Counted from the first letter of the stretch, positions 32,762-43,037 are shown. The stretch is DNA of 64,000 nucleotides from Altererythrobacter sp. B11 (GCF_003569745.1 NZ_AP018498.1:2891001-2955000); one strand, 5' to 3'. Notes: generated by a model not told the origin, from the letters alone. Program-made: numbers and translations.

Positions 32762-35463
32762 CAGAATTGGGTCCCTACGTTGAAGGAGAATCGTTTCGTG
32801 TCATCGCCTTCCTGCTTCAGCAGGGGATAGGCGAAGTTGATGCGGAACGGGCCGAAGGGCGAGTTCCAGTTCACCCCGATGCCTACCGCCACGCGTGGCT
32901 TGGGCGTATCACCGAGGAATTGCTCTTCGAAAGGCGGAATGGTGGTCCGCAGGAAAGGCTGGTTCGCCTCGCCGTTCGGCGCAGTGGGATTGGTCACCGC
33001 CACCGTGCCCGTCTGCGTTCCGGCATCGTTGAACACCGGTTGCAGATACAGCAGATTGCCATCCTGATCGCGCTGCGGGATCGGCGTGCCGCCGGGGAAC
33101 GGGCTGCTCGTCAGCGTGGGCCGCTTCACATTGAATACGGCGCCGGCATCGAGGAAGATCGAGGGGCGCAGGCCCAGTTCACGCGCGCCCGAACCCAGCG
33201 GAATCTCCAGTTCGGCCTTGGCGAGATACATCGCCTTGCCGCCCAGCGCGTCGTCATAATTGTTGTTCGCGTCATAGGGCTGGAGCACGCCCTCGCTGTC
33301 GTAGAAGCGGCGCACCACGCGCGGGCCGACGCCGCGAATATCGAAGCCGCGGATATCCGGCTCGCCCAGGAAGAAGCGGTCCGTCAGCAGCACGTCATCC
33401 GTGCCGGCGCCGCGGTCGCGCAGGCCCTTGATGTAGCCGGACTGGCCGGTGACGGAGAAAATCCAGCCCGGGCCGAGCTGCCAGTACTTCGCCGCTTCGG
33501 CGGTCAGGCGGACATAGCGCGTGTCGCCTCCCACGCCGGCGAAATCGAGGCCCACAGTCGCCGTTTCGCCGCGCGTCGGACGGAGGCGGCTGTCCAGCGT
33601 GCTGTAAACCAGCGACGCCCCCAGGATCGAGCTGGTCCGCTTGCCCACCGCATCGCAAAGATAGCGGCCGGCCAGCAGCGGGCTGCAGGTCAAATCGCCA
33701 TTGTCATCGACGGTGTAGAACTGGTTCCGATCGACCGAAATGTCGTCGTAATTGAAGGTGTAGCGCGCGAAAGCCGTCAGATATTCGCTGAGCGGCACGC
33801 CCACGCGCAGCTGCATGCCGGTGGTCGCCGATTCATAGGTGGCGGAACGGCGGTTGTAATAGCCGTTGTTGTAATCGCGGCGGTAGATATCGATCCCGGC
33901 CGAGATGTTCTTGTCGAACAGATAGGGCTCAGTGAAGCTGATCGATCCGGCGCGCGAATAGCTGGAATAGTTGAGCGAGAGGCCCACCGTCTGGCCCCGC
34001 CCGCGGAAGTTGCGCTGGCGGATCGAGCCCTGGAAGATGAAGCTTTCCAGGCTGGAGAAGCCCGCCGAGAGCGAAAGTTCGCCGGTCGCCTGTTCCTGCA
34101 CATTGGCTTCGAGCACGATCCGGTCGGGCGAGCTGCCCTCCACCTGGTCGATCTCGAAATTCTCCTGGAAATAGCCCAGCGAGTTGATGCGCGCGGTGGA
34201 CCGCTTGACCTGCAGCGAGCTGAAGGCATCGCCTTCCGCGATGCGGAATTCGCGGCGGATCACCTTGTCCTGCGTCAGCGTGTTGCCGTTGACGTTGATC
34301 GATTCGACGTACACGCGCGGCGCTTCGCGGATGACGAACTTCACATCCATCGTGCGATCGTCGCGATGCGGGGTGAACTGCGGGTCCACGTCGGCAAACG
34401 CATAGCCGAAGGTGCCCGCCGTCTCGTTCAGCTGCTCCACCGTGTCTTCGACCAGCTTGGCATTATACCAGTCGCCGGTCTTCATCGGGAGCGCGCGGGT
34501 CATCACATTGCTGTCGAAGTCGCGCAGCTGGCTTTCCACCGAGACATCGGCGAATTTGTAGCGGTCGCCTTCCTCCACCACATAGGTGATGATGAAGTCC
34601 TTCTTGTCCGGCGTCAGCTCCGCCACGGCGGACACCACGCGGAAATCGGCATAGCCGTTCTCGAGATAGAAGGCGCGCAGCTGCTGCTGGTCGAAGGCGA
34701 GCCGGTCCGGGTCGTAGCTGGTGCCGGAGCTGAAGATCTTCAGCAGCCCCGTTTCCTTCGTCACCATCTCGCCCTTCAATTCCCCGTCGGAGAAATTTTC
34801 GTTGCCGATGATGTTGATCTTGCGGACCTTGGACTTGGGGCCTTCGGTGATCTCGAACACCACGTCCACGCGGTTCTGGTCGAGCTTGACCATCTGCGGC
34901 TCCACCGTCGCTGCGAAGCGGCCCTGCCGCTTGTAGAGCTCGATGATGCGGGCCACGTCGGCGCGCACCTTGGACCGGGTGAAGATCTGCCGCGGCGCCA
35001 GCTGGATTTCCGGAAGGATCTTGTCGTCCTTCAGCCGCTTGTTGCCTTCCAGCACGATGCGGTTAATCACCGGGTTTTCCGTCACCCGGATCACCACATT
35101 GCCGCCGTTGTTCTCGATCGAATAAGCGGAGAACAGCTCGGTCGCGGCAATATCCTTCAGCGCCTGGTCGGCGGCGGCCGCAGTGTAAGTGTCGCCCGGC
35201 CGCAGGCGAATGTAGCTGACGATGGTTTCAGGCTCGAGCCGCTGGGCGCCCGCCACGGCGATGGTGCGGATCACCTCCCCTTCCGGGGCCGGCGCAGCGG
35301 CAGCGGTAGGCGCAGGGCTGGCGGAAGGGGTCGGCGCGGGCGTCTGCCCTTCGGCCGCCGCATCCTGCGCGGCCGCTGCGCAGGGCAGGCCCGCCAGCAT
35401 CGTGCAGCCCAGCAGGCCCGCCGCGAAATGGGAGACCGGAATCGTCTTGGCCCTACCGCTCAT
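32761..35463 (-). CDS. bamA: Outer membrane protein assembly factor BamA
   Basis: A 900-residue Omp85 protein. A signal peptide (about residues 1-33) and an Ala/Pro-rich linker lead into five POTRA domains (about 65-420) and a C-terminal 16-strand barrel. The barrel lid motif RGF is in EPDIRGFDIRGVGPR. The C-terminus ends in the aromatic FNVGTQF expected of barrel proteins. It inserts beta-barrels into the outer membrane. The ATG at 35463 begins the signal peptide; the open frame to 35649 lies outside it and is not counted. About 205 bases separate it from rseP. Confidence 0.97.
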   Translation of the reverse strand: MSGRAKTIPVSHFAAGLLGCTMLAGLPCAAAAQDAAAEGQTPAPTPSASPAPTAAAAPAPEGEVIRTIAVAGAQRLEPETIVSYIRLRPGDTYTAAAADQALKDIAATELFSAYSIENNGGNVVIRVTENPVINRIVLEGNKRLKDDKILPEIQLAPRQIFTRSKVRADVARIIELYKRQGRFAATVEPQMVKLDQNRVDVVFEITEGPKSKVRKINIIGNENFSDGELKGEMVTKETGLLKIFSSGTSYDPDRLAFDQQQLRAFYLENGYADFRVVSAVAELTPDKKDFIITYVVEEGDRYKFADVSVESQLRDFDSNVMTRALPMKTGDWYNAKLVEDTVEQLNETAGTFGYAFADVDPQFTPHRDDRTMDVKFVIREAPRVYVESINVNGNTLTQDKVIRREFRIAEGDAFSSLQVKRSTARINSLGYFQENFEIDQVEGSSPDRIVLEANVQEQATGELSLSAGFSSLESFIFQGSIRQRNFRGRGQTVGLSLNYSSYSRAGSISFTEPYLFDKNISAGIDIYRRDYNNGYYNRRSATYESATTGMQLRVGVPLSEYLTAFARYTFNYDDISVDRNQFYTVDDNGDLTCSPLLAGRYLCDAVGKRTSSILGASLVYSTLDSRLRPTRGETATVGLDFAGVGGDTRYVRLTAEAAKYWQLGPGWIFSVTGQSGYIKGLRDRGAGTDDVLLTDRFFLGEPDIRGFDIRGVGPRVVRRFYDSEGVLQPYDANNNYDDALGGKAMYLAKAELEIPLGSGARELGLRPSIFLDAGAVFNVKRPTLTSSPFPGGTPIPQRDQDGNLLYLQPVFNDAGTQTGTVAVTNPTAPNGEANQPFLRTTIPPFEEQFLGDTPKPRVAVGIGVNWNSPFGPFRINFAYPLLKQEGDDTKRFSFNVGTQF

Positions 35464-35668
35464 GTACCGTCCATTCCTTCGACACCGCGCATCTGTAGCT
35501 TCCCGAACCGTTTTCGGCCCCAGCCCATCGCCGCCCCTGCGATAGAAGGAGCGCCCTTGCCCGATGCGGGACAAGCGATCAAGCTGACATGCCGGAAATG
35601 CGCCGCGGGTGTCTTCCTTATCCCCGCCCCGGCCATGCAATTGCACCATCCGGGGCCCGTCCGCCCGC

Positions 35669-36784
35669 CTAGCTGCCGAAGATCGGCAGCGAGACGATAT
35701 CGTTGATGGTCACGAACAGCATCAGCGCGAGCACGAAGGCTATGCCGGTTTTGAACGCCCATTCCTGACTGCGTGCGCTGGCTGGTTTACGGCGGACCGC
35801 TTCGGCCGCGTAGAAAGCCAGGTGCCCGCCGTCTAACGCGGGAATTGGCAGCAGGTTAATGAATGCCAAGTTAATCGAGATCAGCGCCGCGAAACCCACG
35901 AAATTGCGCCATCCCAAGCTCAGCTGCTCGCCCGAGAACTTGGCGATCTTGATCGGCCCGCCCAGCTCTTCCACCGATCGGCGACCGGTCACGATCTGCC
36001 AGATGCCCGTGACCATCGCCCGCACCGTTTCCCCGGTCTGCGTGACACCCAGGCCCAGGGCTTCGACCGGCCCCACGGCGGCCACTTCCCGCTGGCTGGA
36101 GCCGATGCCGAGCTGGCCGATCTTGAACTCATTGCCGAAGCGATCCTGCTCATGCACCGTGCCGAGCACGGCGGGCAGGCTGCGCGTTTCGCCGTCGCGC
36201 TCCAGCCGCACCGTCACCGGCTCGCCCGGATAGAGCGAGACCCAGCGGGCCAGATCCTCGAAGCTCTGCATCTCGCGCCCGTTGATGGAGAGGATGCGGT
36301 CGCCCGGCTCGATGCCCGCTTCGGCCGCCGCGCTGCCTTCGGCCACCACTTCCACCACCGGCGGGGTGACGAGCTTGCCATACAGCAGGTTGAAGCTGCC
36401 GAGGATCGCAATCGCGATCAGGAAATTGGTCAGGGGTCCGGCGGCGACGATCAGCGCGCGCTGCCACAGCGGCTTGGACTGGAACGTGCGGTTGCGTTCT
36501 TCCTCCGGCAGGGAAAGCCATTCCGCGCTGGGCTGGCTGGCCGGGTTCATGTCGCCTGCGAATTGCACATAGCCGCCCAGCGGCAGCGCCGAGAGCTTCC
36601 AGCGCGTACCGCGCCGATCGGTAAAGCCGGCGATTTCCTTGCCGAAGCCGACCGAAAAGGCATCGGCCTTCACGCCGAAGAGGCGGCCGACAAGATAGTG
36701 GCCGAACTCATGCAAGGTAACGAGCGGCCCCAGCACGAGCAGGAAGCCGAGGATCCACATCCAGAAGGGCGGAGATTCGAACAA
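35669..36784 (-). CDS. rseP: RIP metalloprotease RseP (site-2 protease)
   Basis: A 371-residue intramembrane zinc protease. The zinc motif HEFGH lies in the first membrane segment (about residues 26-30), a PDZ domain follows (VVAEGSAAAEAGIEPGDRILSING), and the second active-site motif NLLPIPALDGGHL is near residue 320. It cleaves anti-sigma factors and remnant signal peptides in the membrane. Start at TTG 36784 has GGAG ten bases upstream and gives the family N-terminus; an ATG at 36763 is the alternative. It begins one base after dxr ends. Confidence 0.94.
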   Translation of the reverse strand: MFESPPFWMWILGFLLVLGPLVTLHEFGHYLVGRLFGVKADAFSVGFGKEIAGFTDRRGTRWKLSALPLGGYVQFAGDMNPASQPSAEWLSLPEEERNRTFQSKPLWQRALIVAAGPLTNFLIAIAILGSFNLLYGKLVTPPVVEVVAEGSAAAEAGIEPGDRILSINGREMQSFEDLARWVSLYPGEPVTVRLERDGETRSLPAVLGTVHEQDRFGNEFKIGQLGIGSSQREVAAVGPVEALGLGVTQTGETVRAMVTGIWQIVTGRRSVEELGGPIKIAKFSGEQLSLGWRNFVGFAALISINLAFINLLPIPALDGGHLAFYAAEAVRRKPASARSQEWAFKTGIAFVLALMLFVTINDIVSLPIFGS

Positions 36785-36785
36785 G

Positions 36786-37937
36786 TCAGGCAGGCTCCAG
36801 CATTTCGGCGGTCAGTGCCCGCGCCTCCGCATCGACGGACATGACATCCTCGAGGCAGGCAGGTGCGGGAGGGCGATCGCGATTCAGCGTCTGCGCCACA
36901 ATTGCCGAAATTTGCGTGAACGCGATCTGACCGGCGAGGAAGGCCGCCACCGCCACTTCATTCGCGGCATTGAGCACGGCCGGCGCCGAACCGCCCTCTT
37001 CCGCCGCTTCCCGCGCCAGCCTGGTCGCCGGAAAGCGCACTTCGTCTGGCGCAAAAAAGGTCAGCTCGCCGATGCCGGCAAGGTCCAGCGGCAGGCAGGG
37101 CGTGTCCATCCGCTCCGGCCAGGCGAGGCAGGAGGCGATCGGCACGCGCATGTCCGAAGGGCCGAGCTGCGCCAGCGTTGAGCCGTCACGATATTCGACC
37201 ATGGAATGCACCACGCTTTGCGGGTGGACGAGGATGCGCAGCCGGTCGAGCCCCACGGGGAACAGGTGATGCGCCTCGATCAGTTCCAGCCCCTTGTTCA
37301 TCATGGTGGCGGAATCGACGCTGATCTTCGCCCCCATGTCCCAATTGGGATGGGCCACGGCCTGCGCCGGCGTCGCCCGCGCAAGTTCATCAAGGCTCCA
37401 CAGCCGCAACGGCCCGCCGCTGGCGGTCAGCGTGATACGGCTGACGTCGGATCGCTTGTTGCCCTGCAGGCACTGGAAGATCGCATTGTGTTCGGAATCG
37501 ACCGGCAGCAGCGTGGCCCCGTGATGCGCGACCGCCGCCGTCATCACATCGCCCGCAGAAACCAGCGCTTCCTTGTTGGCCAGCGCGATGGTGCCGCCCT
37601 GCTCGATCGCCCGCATCGTCGGGCCGAGCCCGGCGCAGCCGACGATCGCCGCCACGGTCAGGTCCGCCGGGCGGCCCGCCGCCTCGCACAGCGCCTCGCG
37701 CCCGCCCGCGGCCTCGATACCGCTGCCGGCCAGCGCCTCGCGCAGTTCGCCAAGGCAGCTCTCGTCTCCCACCACCGCCAGTTCCGCATCGAACTCGCGC
37801 GCCAGACGCGCCAGTTCCCTGGCCTGGCAATTGGCGGTGAGCGCCACCACCCGCCATTCACCCCGGTTGCGGCGAATGAGATCGAGCGTCGAGGCGCCGA
37901 TGGAGCCCGTCGCGCCCAGGATCGAGATCGAACGCAT
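36786..37937 (-). CDS. dxr: 1-deoxy-D-xylulose 5-phosphate reductoisomerase
   Basis: A 383-residue enzyme of the MEP isoprenoid pathway. The NADPH-binding GATGSIGASTL is at the N-terminus, followed by LANKEALVSAGD and the metal/substrate loop PVDSEHNAIFQCL. Typical blocks GGPLRLW and HPNWDMGAKISVDSATMMNKGLELIEAHHLF are present. It supplies precursors for the undecaprenyl carrier (uppS is three genes upstream) and quinones. The ATG at 37937 overlaps the cdsA stop by one base; an ATG at 37943 is also possible. Confidence 0.97.
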   Translation of the reverse strand: MRSISILGATGSIGASTLDLIRRNRGEWRVVALTANCQARELARLAREFDAELAVVGDESCLGELREALAGSGIEAAGGREALCEAAGRPADLTVAAIVGCAGLGPTMRAIEQGGTIALANKEALVSAGDVMTAAVAHHGATLLPVDSEHNAIFQCLQGNKRSDVSRITLTASGGPLRLWSLDELARATPAQAVAHPNWDMGAKISVDSATMMNKGLELIEAHHLFPVGLDRLRILVHPQSVVHSMVEYRDGSTLAQLGPSDMRVPIASCLAWPERMDTPCLPLDLAGIGELTFFAPDEVRFPATRLAREAAEEGGSAPAVLNAANEVAVAAFLAGQIAFTQISAIVAQTLNRDRPPAPACLEDVMSVDAEARALTAEMLEPA

Positions 37938-38647
37938 CACCATGCCGTCGCCGCTCCCGAGAGACCGACGATCAGCGCCACCGGCAGCAATCCATCGACG
38001 CGATCAAGCACGCCGCCATGGCCCGGGATCAGCCGCGAGCTGTCTTTCACCCCGGCCTTGCGCTTGAGCCAACTCTCCAGAAAATCTCCGGCCTGCGCCG
38101 CAATCGCCAGCAGGGCACCGGCGAAAAAGGCGGCGGTCGCAAAGGAAACTCTTGCACTCTCCTCCCACCCGGCTTGTGGTCCCACTGCAAAGCCGATGCA
38201 GGCCAGCACCAGCCCGGCCCCCAGCATCCCCCCGGCAAGGCCGGACCAGGTCTTGGAAGGGCTGATCCGCGGCGCGATCTTCGGCCCGCCGAAGCGGCGG
38301 CCGGTGAAATAGGCGCCGGTGTCGGTGGCGATCACCACCCCCAGCACGGCCAGTACCATCGCCGGGCGCATTTCCGCCAGCGCGCTGGCAGCCAGCCCGA
38401 TGTAGAAGAACGCGACCAGCACGCCGGCCAGCCGCACGGCAAGGTTCGGCGTTGCGCGAAAGATCAGCAGGGCCGCCTCGCCAAAGCCGACCACGGCGAC
38501 CAGCGCGACGAAGATATCGAGCACCATCCCGCCCAGCCACAGTGCGACGCCGGCCACCAGCAGCATTACCGCCGCCGAAGCGGCCCGCACGGGCAGGTCC
38601 GAGGTCCTTACCGCCAGCGGTACGGGGACGCTTTCACCTTCCGCCAA
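37937..38647 (-). CDS. cdsA: Phosphatidate cytidylyltransferase
   Basis: A 236-residue polytopic membrane enzyme making CDP-diacylglycerol. Signatures: ATDTGAYFTGRRFGGPKIAPRISPSKTWSG in two parts and GDFLESWLKRKAGVKDSS followed by PGHGGVLDRVDG. The most upstream supported start is a TTG at 38647 with GGGAG eight bases before; it overlaps uppS by 14 bases. Later in-frame starts (GTG, ATG) would cut the first membrane segment. CDP-diacylglycerol feeds pssA and pgsA, both in this window. It is shorter than E. coli CdsA. Confidence 0.93.
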   Translation of the reverse strand: MAEGESVPVPLAVRTSDLPVRAASAAVMLLVAGVALWLGGMVLDIFVALVAVVGFGEAALLIFRATPNLAVRLAGVLVAFFYIGLAASALAEMRPAMVLAVLGVVIATDTGAYFTGRRFGGPKIAPRISPSKTWSGLAGGMLGAGLVLACIGFAVGPQAGWEESARVSFATAAFFAGALLAIAAQAGDFLESWLKRKAGVKDSSRLIPGHGGVLDRVDGLLPVALIVGLSGAATAW

Positions 38648-39395
38648 AACGCCGCTCCCGTCCGGCAAAGCTCGCCAGCGCCTCTTCCAGATGGCCGACA
38701 GTGAAATCGGGCCACAGCACGTCGGTGAACCACATTTCGGCATAGGCCGCCTGCCACAGCAGGAAATTGGACAGGCGCAATTCGCCGGACGTGCGCACCA
38801 GCAGATCCAGCGGCGGCAGATCGGCCGTGTCGAGATTGGCGGAGATCGTCTCCACGCTCACCTCGCCCCGCTCGGCCGCGCGCGCCGCGGCGCGGGCGAT
38901 TTCCTGCTGCGAGCCATAGTTCAGCGCCACCGCCAGCGTGCGCGTGCCCTTGGCCGTGCGCTCCAGCGCATCTTCGAGCATGGCGACAATATCCGGCTCC
39001 AAGGCCTTGTAATCGCCGATAATCCTCAGCCGCACGTCATTGGCGAGAAATTCGGGCAGATCGCTTTTGATGAAGCGCCGCATCAGGCCCATCAGATCGC
39101 TGATCTCGTCCTGCGGGCGCTTCCAGTTCTCGCTGGAAAAGGCATAGAGCGTGACGCAGTCGAGCCCGAGCGGCTCCAGCGCCCGCACCATGCTGCGCAC
39201 CGCTTCCACGCCCTTGCGATGCCCCATGACGCGCGGCAGGCGGTGCTGCTTCGCCCAGCGGCCGTTCCCGTCCATGATGATGGCGACATGGCGCGCACCA
39301 TGCGCAGACCCGCCCGCGAGCGGCGCAGCCGCTTCCGCCTGCCCGCGCCCTCCGGCCTCGCGCGAGGCGAAAGGAGAGGTGGGCTGCACGCTCAC
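38634..39395 (-). CDS. uppS: Undecaprenyl diphosphate synthase (cis-prenyltransferase)
   Basis: A 253-residue Z-type prenyltransferase making the C55 carrier for peptidoglycan. The catalytic aspartate is in [13 protein letters not shown], and [15 protein letters not shown] and the C-terminal [13 protein letters not shown] are family hallmarks. It begins at GTG 39395, overlapping the frr stop by four bases. The N-terminal 30 residues before the catalytic motif are an unstructured Ala/Gly-rich extension. Confidence 0.96.
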   Translation of the reverse strand: MSVQPTSPFASREAGGRGQAEAAAPLAGGSAHGARHVAIIMDGNGRWAKQHRLPRVMGHRKGVEAVRSMVRALEPLGLDCVTLYAFSSENWKRPQDEISDLMGLMRRFIKSDLPEFLANDVRLRIIGDYKALEPDIVAMLEDALERTAKGTRTLAVALNYGSQQEIARAAARAAERGEVSVETISANLDTADLPPLDLLVRTSGELRLSNFLLWQAAYAEMWFTDVLWPDFTVGHLEEALASFAGRERRFGGR

Positions 39396-39949
39396 TGCTG
39401 CAGGATTTCCTTCTCCTTGGCGGCAGCGGCGGCATCGACATCGGCCACGAAGCGATCGGTCATCTTCTGGACTTCCTCTTCCAGACGCTTGCGATCGTCC
39501 TCGGAGATGTCCTTCTTCTTCTCGTCTTCCTTCAGCGCTTCCATCCCGTCGCGGCGGACATTGCGGATCGCGATCTTGGCCTTTTCGGCATATTGCCCGG
39601 CGAGCTTCGCCAGCTCCTTGCGGCGTTCCTGGGTCAGGTCGGGGATCGGCAGGCGCAGCGTCTGGCCGTCGATCATCGGGTTGAGGCCGAGTCCGGCGTG
39701 GGCAATGCCCTTTTCTACCGCGATCACATTCGCCTTGTCCCACACCTGCACGCTCAGCATGCGCGGTTCGGGCGTGTTCACCGTGGCGACCTGGTTCAGC
39801 GGCATCATGGAGCCATAGACCTCCACCACCACGGGATCGAGCAGCGCCACATTGGCACGCCCGGTGCGCAGGCCGGAAAGGTCTCCCTTCAGGCTGTCCA
39901 CCGCTCCCTGCATCCGACGTTCGATGTCGGCCTTGTCATATTTCGCCAT
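39392..39949 (-). CDS. frr: Ribosome recycling factor
   Basis: A 185-residue RRF. The three-helix domain begins [26 protein letters not shown] in two parts and ends with the long coiled helices [28 protein letters not shown]. With EF-G it splits post-termination ribosomes. Three bases after pyrH and overlapping uppS, it is central in the rpsB-to-fabZ block. Confidence 0.98.
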   Translation of the reverse strand: MAKYDKADIERRMQGAVDSLKGDLSGLRTGRANVALLDPVVVEVYGSMMPLNQVATVNTPEPRMLSVQVWDKANVIAVEKGIAHAGLGLNPMIDGQTLRLPIPDLTQERRKELAKLAGQYAEKAKIAIRNVRRDGMEALKEDEKKKDISEDDRKRLEEEVQKMTDRFVADVDAAAAAKEKEILQQ

Positions 39950-39951
39950 TG

Positions 39952-40674
39952 TCAGGCTTCCTTTTGCACTACCGTCTGCACACCTTCGCCCGCCAGCACC
40001 CGCGCCAGATTACCCTTCTCGCGGATCGAAAAGACCACGATGGGAATATCATTGTCGCGGCACAGCGCCACGGCGGAGGCGTCCATCACCTTGAGATTTT
40101 CCGCCAGCACAGTGTCGTAACTGACGGTTTCGAAACGCTTTGCCCCCGGATTTTTCTTCGGGTCCGAATCATAGACCCCGTCCACGCTGGTGCCCTTCAT
40201 CAGCGCGTCGCACTTCATTTCCGCGGCGCGCAGAGCGGCGCCGCTGTCGGTGGTGAAATAGGGGCTGCCGACGCCGGCGGCGAAGATCACCACTCTGCCC
40301 TTCTCCAGATGCCGCTCCGCCCGGCGACGGATCACCGGCTCGCACACCTGGTCCATCTGCACGGCAGACTGTACCCGCGTATCCACCCCGAGCTGTTCCA
40401 GCGCGTTCTGCATGGCAAGGGCGTTCATCACCGTGGCCAGCATGCCCATGTAATCGGCCTGCGCCCGGTCCATGCCCTGCGCGGCGCCGGCCATGCCGCG
40501 GAAGATGTTGCCGCCGCCGATCACCAGGCAGATTTCCAGTCCGCCGTCCTTGGCCTGCTTCACTTCCCTGGCGAGTTCCGCGACGAAGGCGGGATCGATG
40601 CCGAATTGCTGATCCCCCATCAGCACCTCGCCCGAAAGCTTGAGCAGGATGCGTTTGGCTTTCGGCGCTGGCAT
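39952..40674 (-). CDS. pyrH: UMP kinase
   Basis: A 240-residue amino-acid-kinase-fold enzyme phosphorylating UMP. It begins [13 protein letters not shown] and contains [10 protein letters not shown] and [15 protein letters not shown]. The start at 40674 gives the family N-terminus; the frame is open further upstream without support. It is followed closely by frr, as in most alphaproteobacteria. Confidence 0.97.
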   Translation of the reverse strand: MPAPKAKRILLKLSGEVLMGDQQFGIDPAFVAELAREVKQAKDGGLEICLVIGGGNIFRGMAGAAQGMDRAQADYMGMLATVMNALAMQNALEQLGVDTRVQSAVQMDQVCEPVIRRRAERHLEKGRVVIFAAGVGSPYFTTDSGAALRAAEMKCDALMKGTSVDGVYDSDPKKNPGAKRFETVSYDTVLAENLKVMDASAVALCRDNDIPIVVFSIREKGNLARVLAGEGVQTVVQKEA

Positions 40675-40817
40675 AGGGTCGCTTACCTCTTCGGGGCTGT
40701 CTGGATGGCGGCTCTTATAGAGGGCACAGGGGCGGTGCCAAGTATCAAGGCCGATTAGGCGGCGGAGCGATGATGGCCCCCTCCGCCTCTTTCGCGGCCA
40801 CGCCGATGGCGGCCGTA

Positions 40818-40848
40818 GAAAAGGCCGCCGGACACTGGTCCGGCGGCC
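40818..40848 (-). terminator. Intrinsic terminator after tsf
   Basis: A perfect 11-bp inverted repeat (GGCCGCCGGAC at 40823-40833 and its complement at 40838-40848) with a four-base loop. Reading leftward it is followed by TTTTC. It lies 26 bases past the tsf stop, so rpsB-tsf is probably a separate unit from pyrH onward. Confidence 0.88.
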
Positions 40849-40873
40849 CATTCGGATCACTTGCGAGGCAGGA

Positions 40874-41800
40874 TCAGCCGGCGACGGCCGCAGCCACTTC
40901 CGCTGCGAAGTCGCTCGTTTCCTTCTCGATGCCTTCGCCGAGCTGGAAGCGGACATAGTCCTTGAGCACGATCGCCGTGCCTGCATCCTTGCCCGCCTGG
41001 GCCACGACGTCGGAAATCGCGGTCTTGTTGTCCATCACGAACAGCTGGCTGAGCAGCGCGTTTTCCTTGGCGAACTTCTTCACCGCGCCCTCGACCATCT
41101 TTTCCTGCACGTTCTCGGGCTTGCCGCTCTCCGCCGCTTTTTCGGCCGCGATCTTGCGCTCGCGCTCGAGAACCTCGGGATCGAGGCTATCGGCATCCAG
41201 CGCCTGCGGGAAGGCCGCGGCGATGTGCATGGCCAGCTGCTTGCCCAGCGGCTCCAGCACCTCTGCACCCGCGTCGCTTTCCAGCGCCACGAGCACGCCG
41301 ATCTTGCCGAGGTTCGGCGCCTGCGCATTGTGCATATAGGGCACGACGAGGCCCTGGGTCACTTCCACGCTCTTGATGCGGCGCAGCTGCTGGTTCTCGC
41401 CGATGGTGGCGATGTTGTTGGTCAGCGCTTCGCCCACCGTGCCGCCGGCCGGATAGGCAGCGGCCTTGAGCGCTTCGACATCGTCGCTGTCCAGCGCCAG
41501 CGCGGCCGCGGTGGCGGTGCGCACGAAGTTCTGGAACTGCTCGTTCTTGGCGACGAAGTCCGTCTCGGAATTGACTTCCAGCGCCACGCCCTTGGTGCCT
41601 TCGACGGCAACGCCGACGAGACCTTCGGCCGCAGTGCGGCTGGACTTCTTCTGGGCGGTGGCGAGGCCCTTCGCGCGCAGCGCGTCAACCGCGGCCTCGA
41701 TGTCGCCATTGCTCTCTTCGAGAGCCTTCTTGGCGTCCATCATGCCTGCGCCGGTCTTCTCGCGCAGCTTCTTCACGTCGGCGATGGTGTAAGCAGCCAT
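40874..41800 (-). CDS. tsf: Translation elongation factor Ts
   Basis: A 308-residue guanine exchange factor for EF-Tu. The N-terminal UBA-like domain has [18 protein letters not shown], then the core domain with the [10 protein letters not shown] motif. Ninety-eight bases separate it from rpsB upstream. A strong intrinsic terminator follows. Confidence 0.98.
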   Translation of the reverse strand: MAAYTIADVKKLREKTGAGMMDAKKALEESNGDIEAAVDALRAKGLATAQKKSSRTAAEGLVGVAVEGTKGVALEVNSETDFVAKNEQFQNFVRTATAAALALDSDDVEALKAAAYPAGGTVGEALTNNIATIGENQQLRRIKSVEVTQGLVVPYMHNAQAPNLGKIGVLVALESDAGAEVLEPLGKQLAMHIAAAFPQALDADSLDPEVLERERKIAAEKAAESGKPENVQEKMVEGAVKKFAKENALLSQLFVMDNKTAISDVVAQAGKDAGTAIVLKDYVRFQLGEGIEKETSDFAAEVAAAVAG

Positions 41801-41898
41801 CTTTCTGATCCTCTTGAATGTATGCGGGCGCCGGGCCCTGTGACTGGCCCGGCGCGCTAGGTCCTGAATGTGACGCGCCGATGGCGCGCCGGAAGGCT

Positions 41899-42684
41899 TC
41901 AGGCGGAAGCGGCTTCCTGCTCGGCCGGAGCCTCGGCAGCGGCGGCTTCCTCAGGCGGAGTGTCCATGGCGCCGATGTCGGCACCCGAATCGACCACGCC
42001 TTCCTGGTGGCCCTTGGTCGCGGCAGCGGCGATGGCATCGCAATAGAGGCGCACCGCACGGCTGGCATCGTCATTGCCCGGGATCGGGAAGGCGATGCCG
42101 CTCGGATCGACATTGGTATCGAGCACGGCGACGACCGGGATGCCGAGAACATTGGCTTCCTTGATCGCCAGCTCTTCCTTGTTGGCGTCGATCACGATCA
42201 TCACGTCGGGGATGCCGCCCATATCGCGGATACCGCCCAGCGACATTTCCAGCTTGTCCTTCTCGCGCGTGAGCTGGAGGACTTCCTTCTTGGTGAGGCC
42301 CGAAGTGTCGCCCGAAAGCTGCTCTTCCAGCGCCTTCAGCCGCTTGATGGACTGCGAGATCGTCTTCCAGTTGGTGAGCATGCCGCCCAGCCAGCGATGG
42401 TTGACGAAATGCTGCCCGCTGCGGCGTGCGGCTTCGGCGATCGGCTCCTGCGCCTGGCGCTTGGTGCCGACGAACAGCACCTTGCCGCCCGCGCGGACGG
42501 TGGCGGAGACGAAGTCCAGCGCGCGAGCCATCAGCGGCACGGTCTGCGACAGGTCGATGATGTGAACACCGTTGCGGGCGCCGAAGATATACGGCTTCAT
42601 CCGCGGGTTCCAGCGGTGGGTCTGGTGGCCGAAGTGTGCGCCGGCCTCGATCAATTCCTGCATGGTGACGGTAGGAGCCGCCAT
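41899..42684 (-). CDS. rpsB: Small ribosomal subunit protein uS2
   Basis: A 261-residue uS2. It contains [21 protein letters not shown] in two parts, [31 protein letters not shown] and [10 protein letters not shown]. The C-terminal 30 residues are Ala/Glu-rich and acidic, an extension common in alphaproteobacteria. It is co-transcribed with tsf. The 353 bases between its start and the plus-strand gene at 43038 hold its own leftward promoter (not pinpointed), a LexA-type operator and a DnaA-box match. Confidence 0.98.
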   Translation of the reverse strand: MAAPTVTMQELIEAGAHFGHQTHRWNPRMKPYIFGARNGVHIIDLSQTVPLMARALDFVSATVRAGGKVLFVGTKRQAQEPIAEAARRSGQHFVNHRWLGGMLTNWKTISQSIKRLKALEEQLSGDTSGLTKKEVLQLTREKDKLEMSLGGIRDMGGIPDVMIVIDANKEELAIKEANVLGIPVVAVLDTNVDPSGIAFPIPGNDDASRAVRLYCDAIAAAATKGHQEGVVDSGADIGAMDTPPEEAAAAEAPAEQEAASA

Positions 42685-42903
42685 AATAAAATTCCTTTCC
42701 GGTTATGCCTCTGGAAAGCGGGAACAGCCACGCGGAGATCCCGCGGGCGGCACCGGTTGCAATGCCTTCCATGTGAATTTGCCCGGCCGAAGCACCACGA
42801 ATGCGGCGGATTCCGGCCTGACGGGCGGCCACATAGTCCTCTCAGGCGAGAAAATCCACCCTCAATTCGGCGCGAAAATATCGCTTGCGATCGCGATTTC
42901 AGC

Positions 42904-42937
42904 TTGACGGTCAGAACATAACAGGAACATATGTTCC
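42904..42937 (+). promoter_or_regulatory. Candidate LexA (SOS)-controlled promoter facing right
   Basis: GAAC at 42914-42917 and 42925-42928 are separated by seven bases, giving GAAC-N7-GAAC, the complement of the alphaproteobacterial LexA box GTTC-N7-GTTC. The second GAAC is also part of a 14-bp palindrome at 42924-42937. A -35-like TTGACG lies at 42904-42909; an AT-rich -10 candidate (CATATG, 42928-42933) follows at 18 bp, or ACATAT at 17 bp. The operator therefore covers the spacer and -10, the expected geometry for repression. The next plus-strand gene is the small membrane protein at 43038. rpsB, on the other strand, starts 230 bases away and is a less likely target. Confidence 0.65.
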
Positions 42938-42979
42938 GCAGAGGGTGACTGTGGTGGAACACCTACCACATGCACGGAG

Positions 42980-42988
42980 TTATCCACA
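42980..42988 (+). promoter_or_regulatory. Perfect DnaA-box match
   Basis: TTATCCACA, the consensus DnaA 9-mer, occurs once between the SOS-type promoter and the small membrane protein gene. No cluster of boxes is present nearby, so this is not an origin. It may be chance or a DnaA regulatory site. Confidence 0.35.
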
Positions 42989-43037
42989 AGTGCTCAACAG
43001 GCGCTCCCCGGCGTCCCGCACAGGTAGGACACGACAG

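Noticed and set aside
32767-35706. Plus-strand 979-codon frame antisense to bamA
   Set aside because: BamA is certain from its POTRA and barrel motifs; the opposite frame is a codon-bias shadow.
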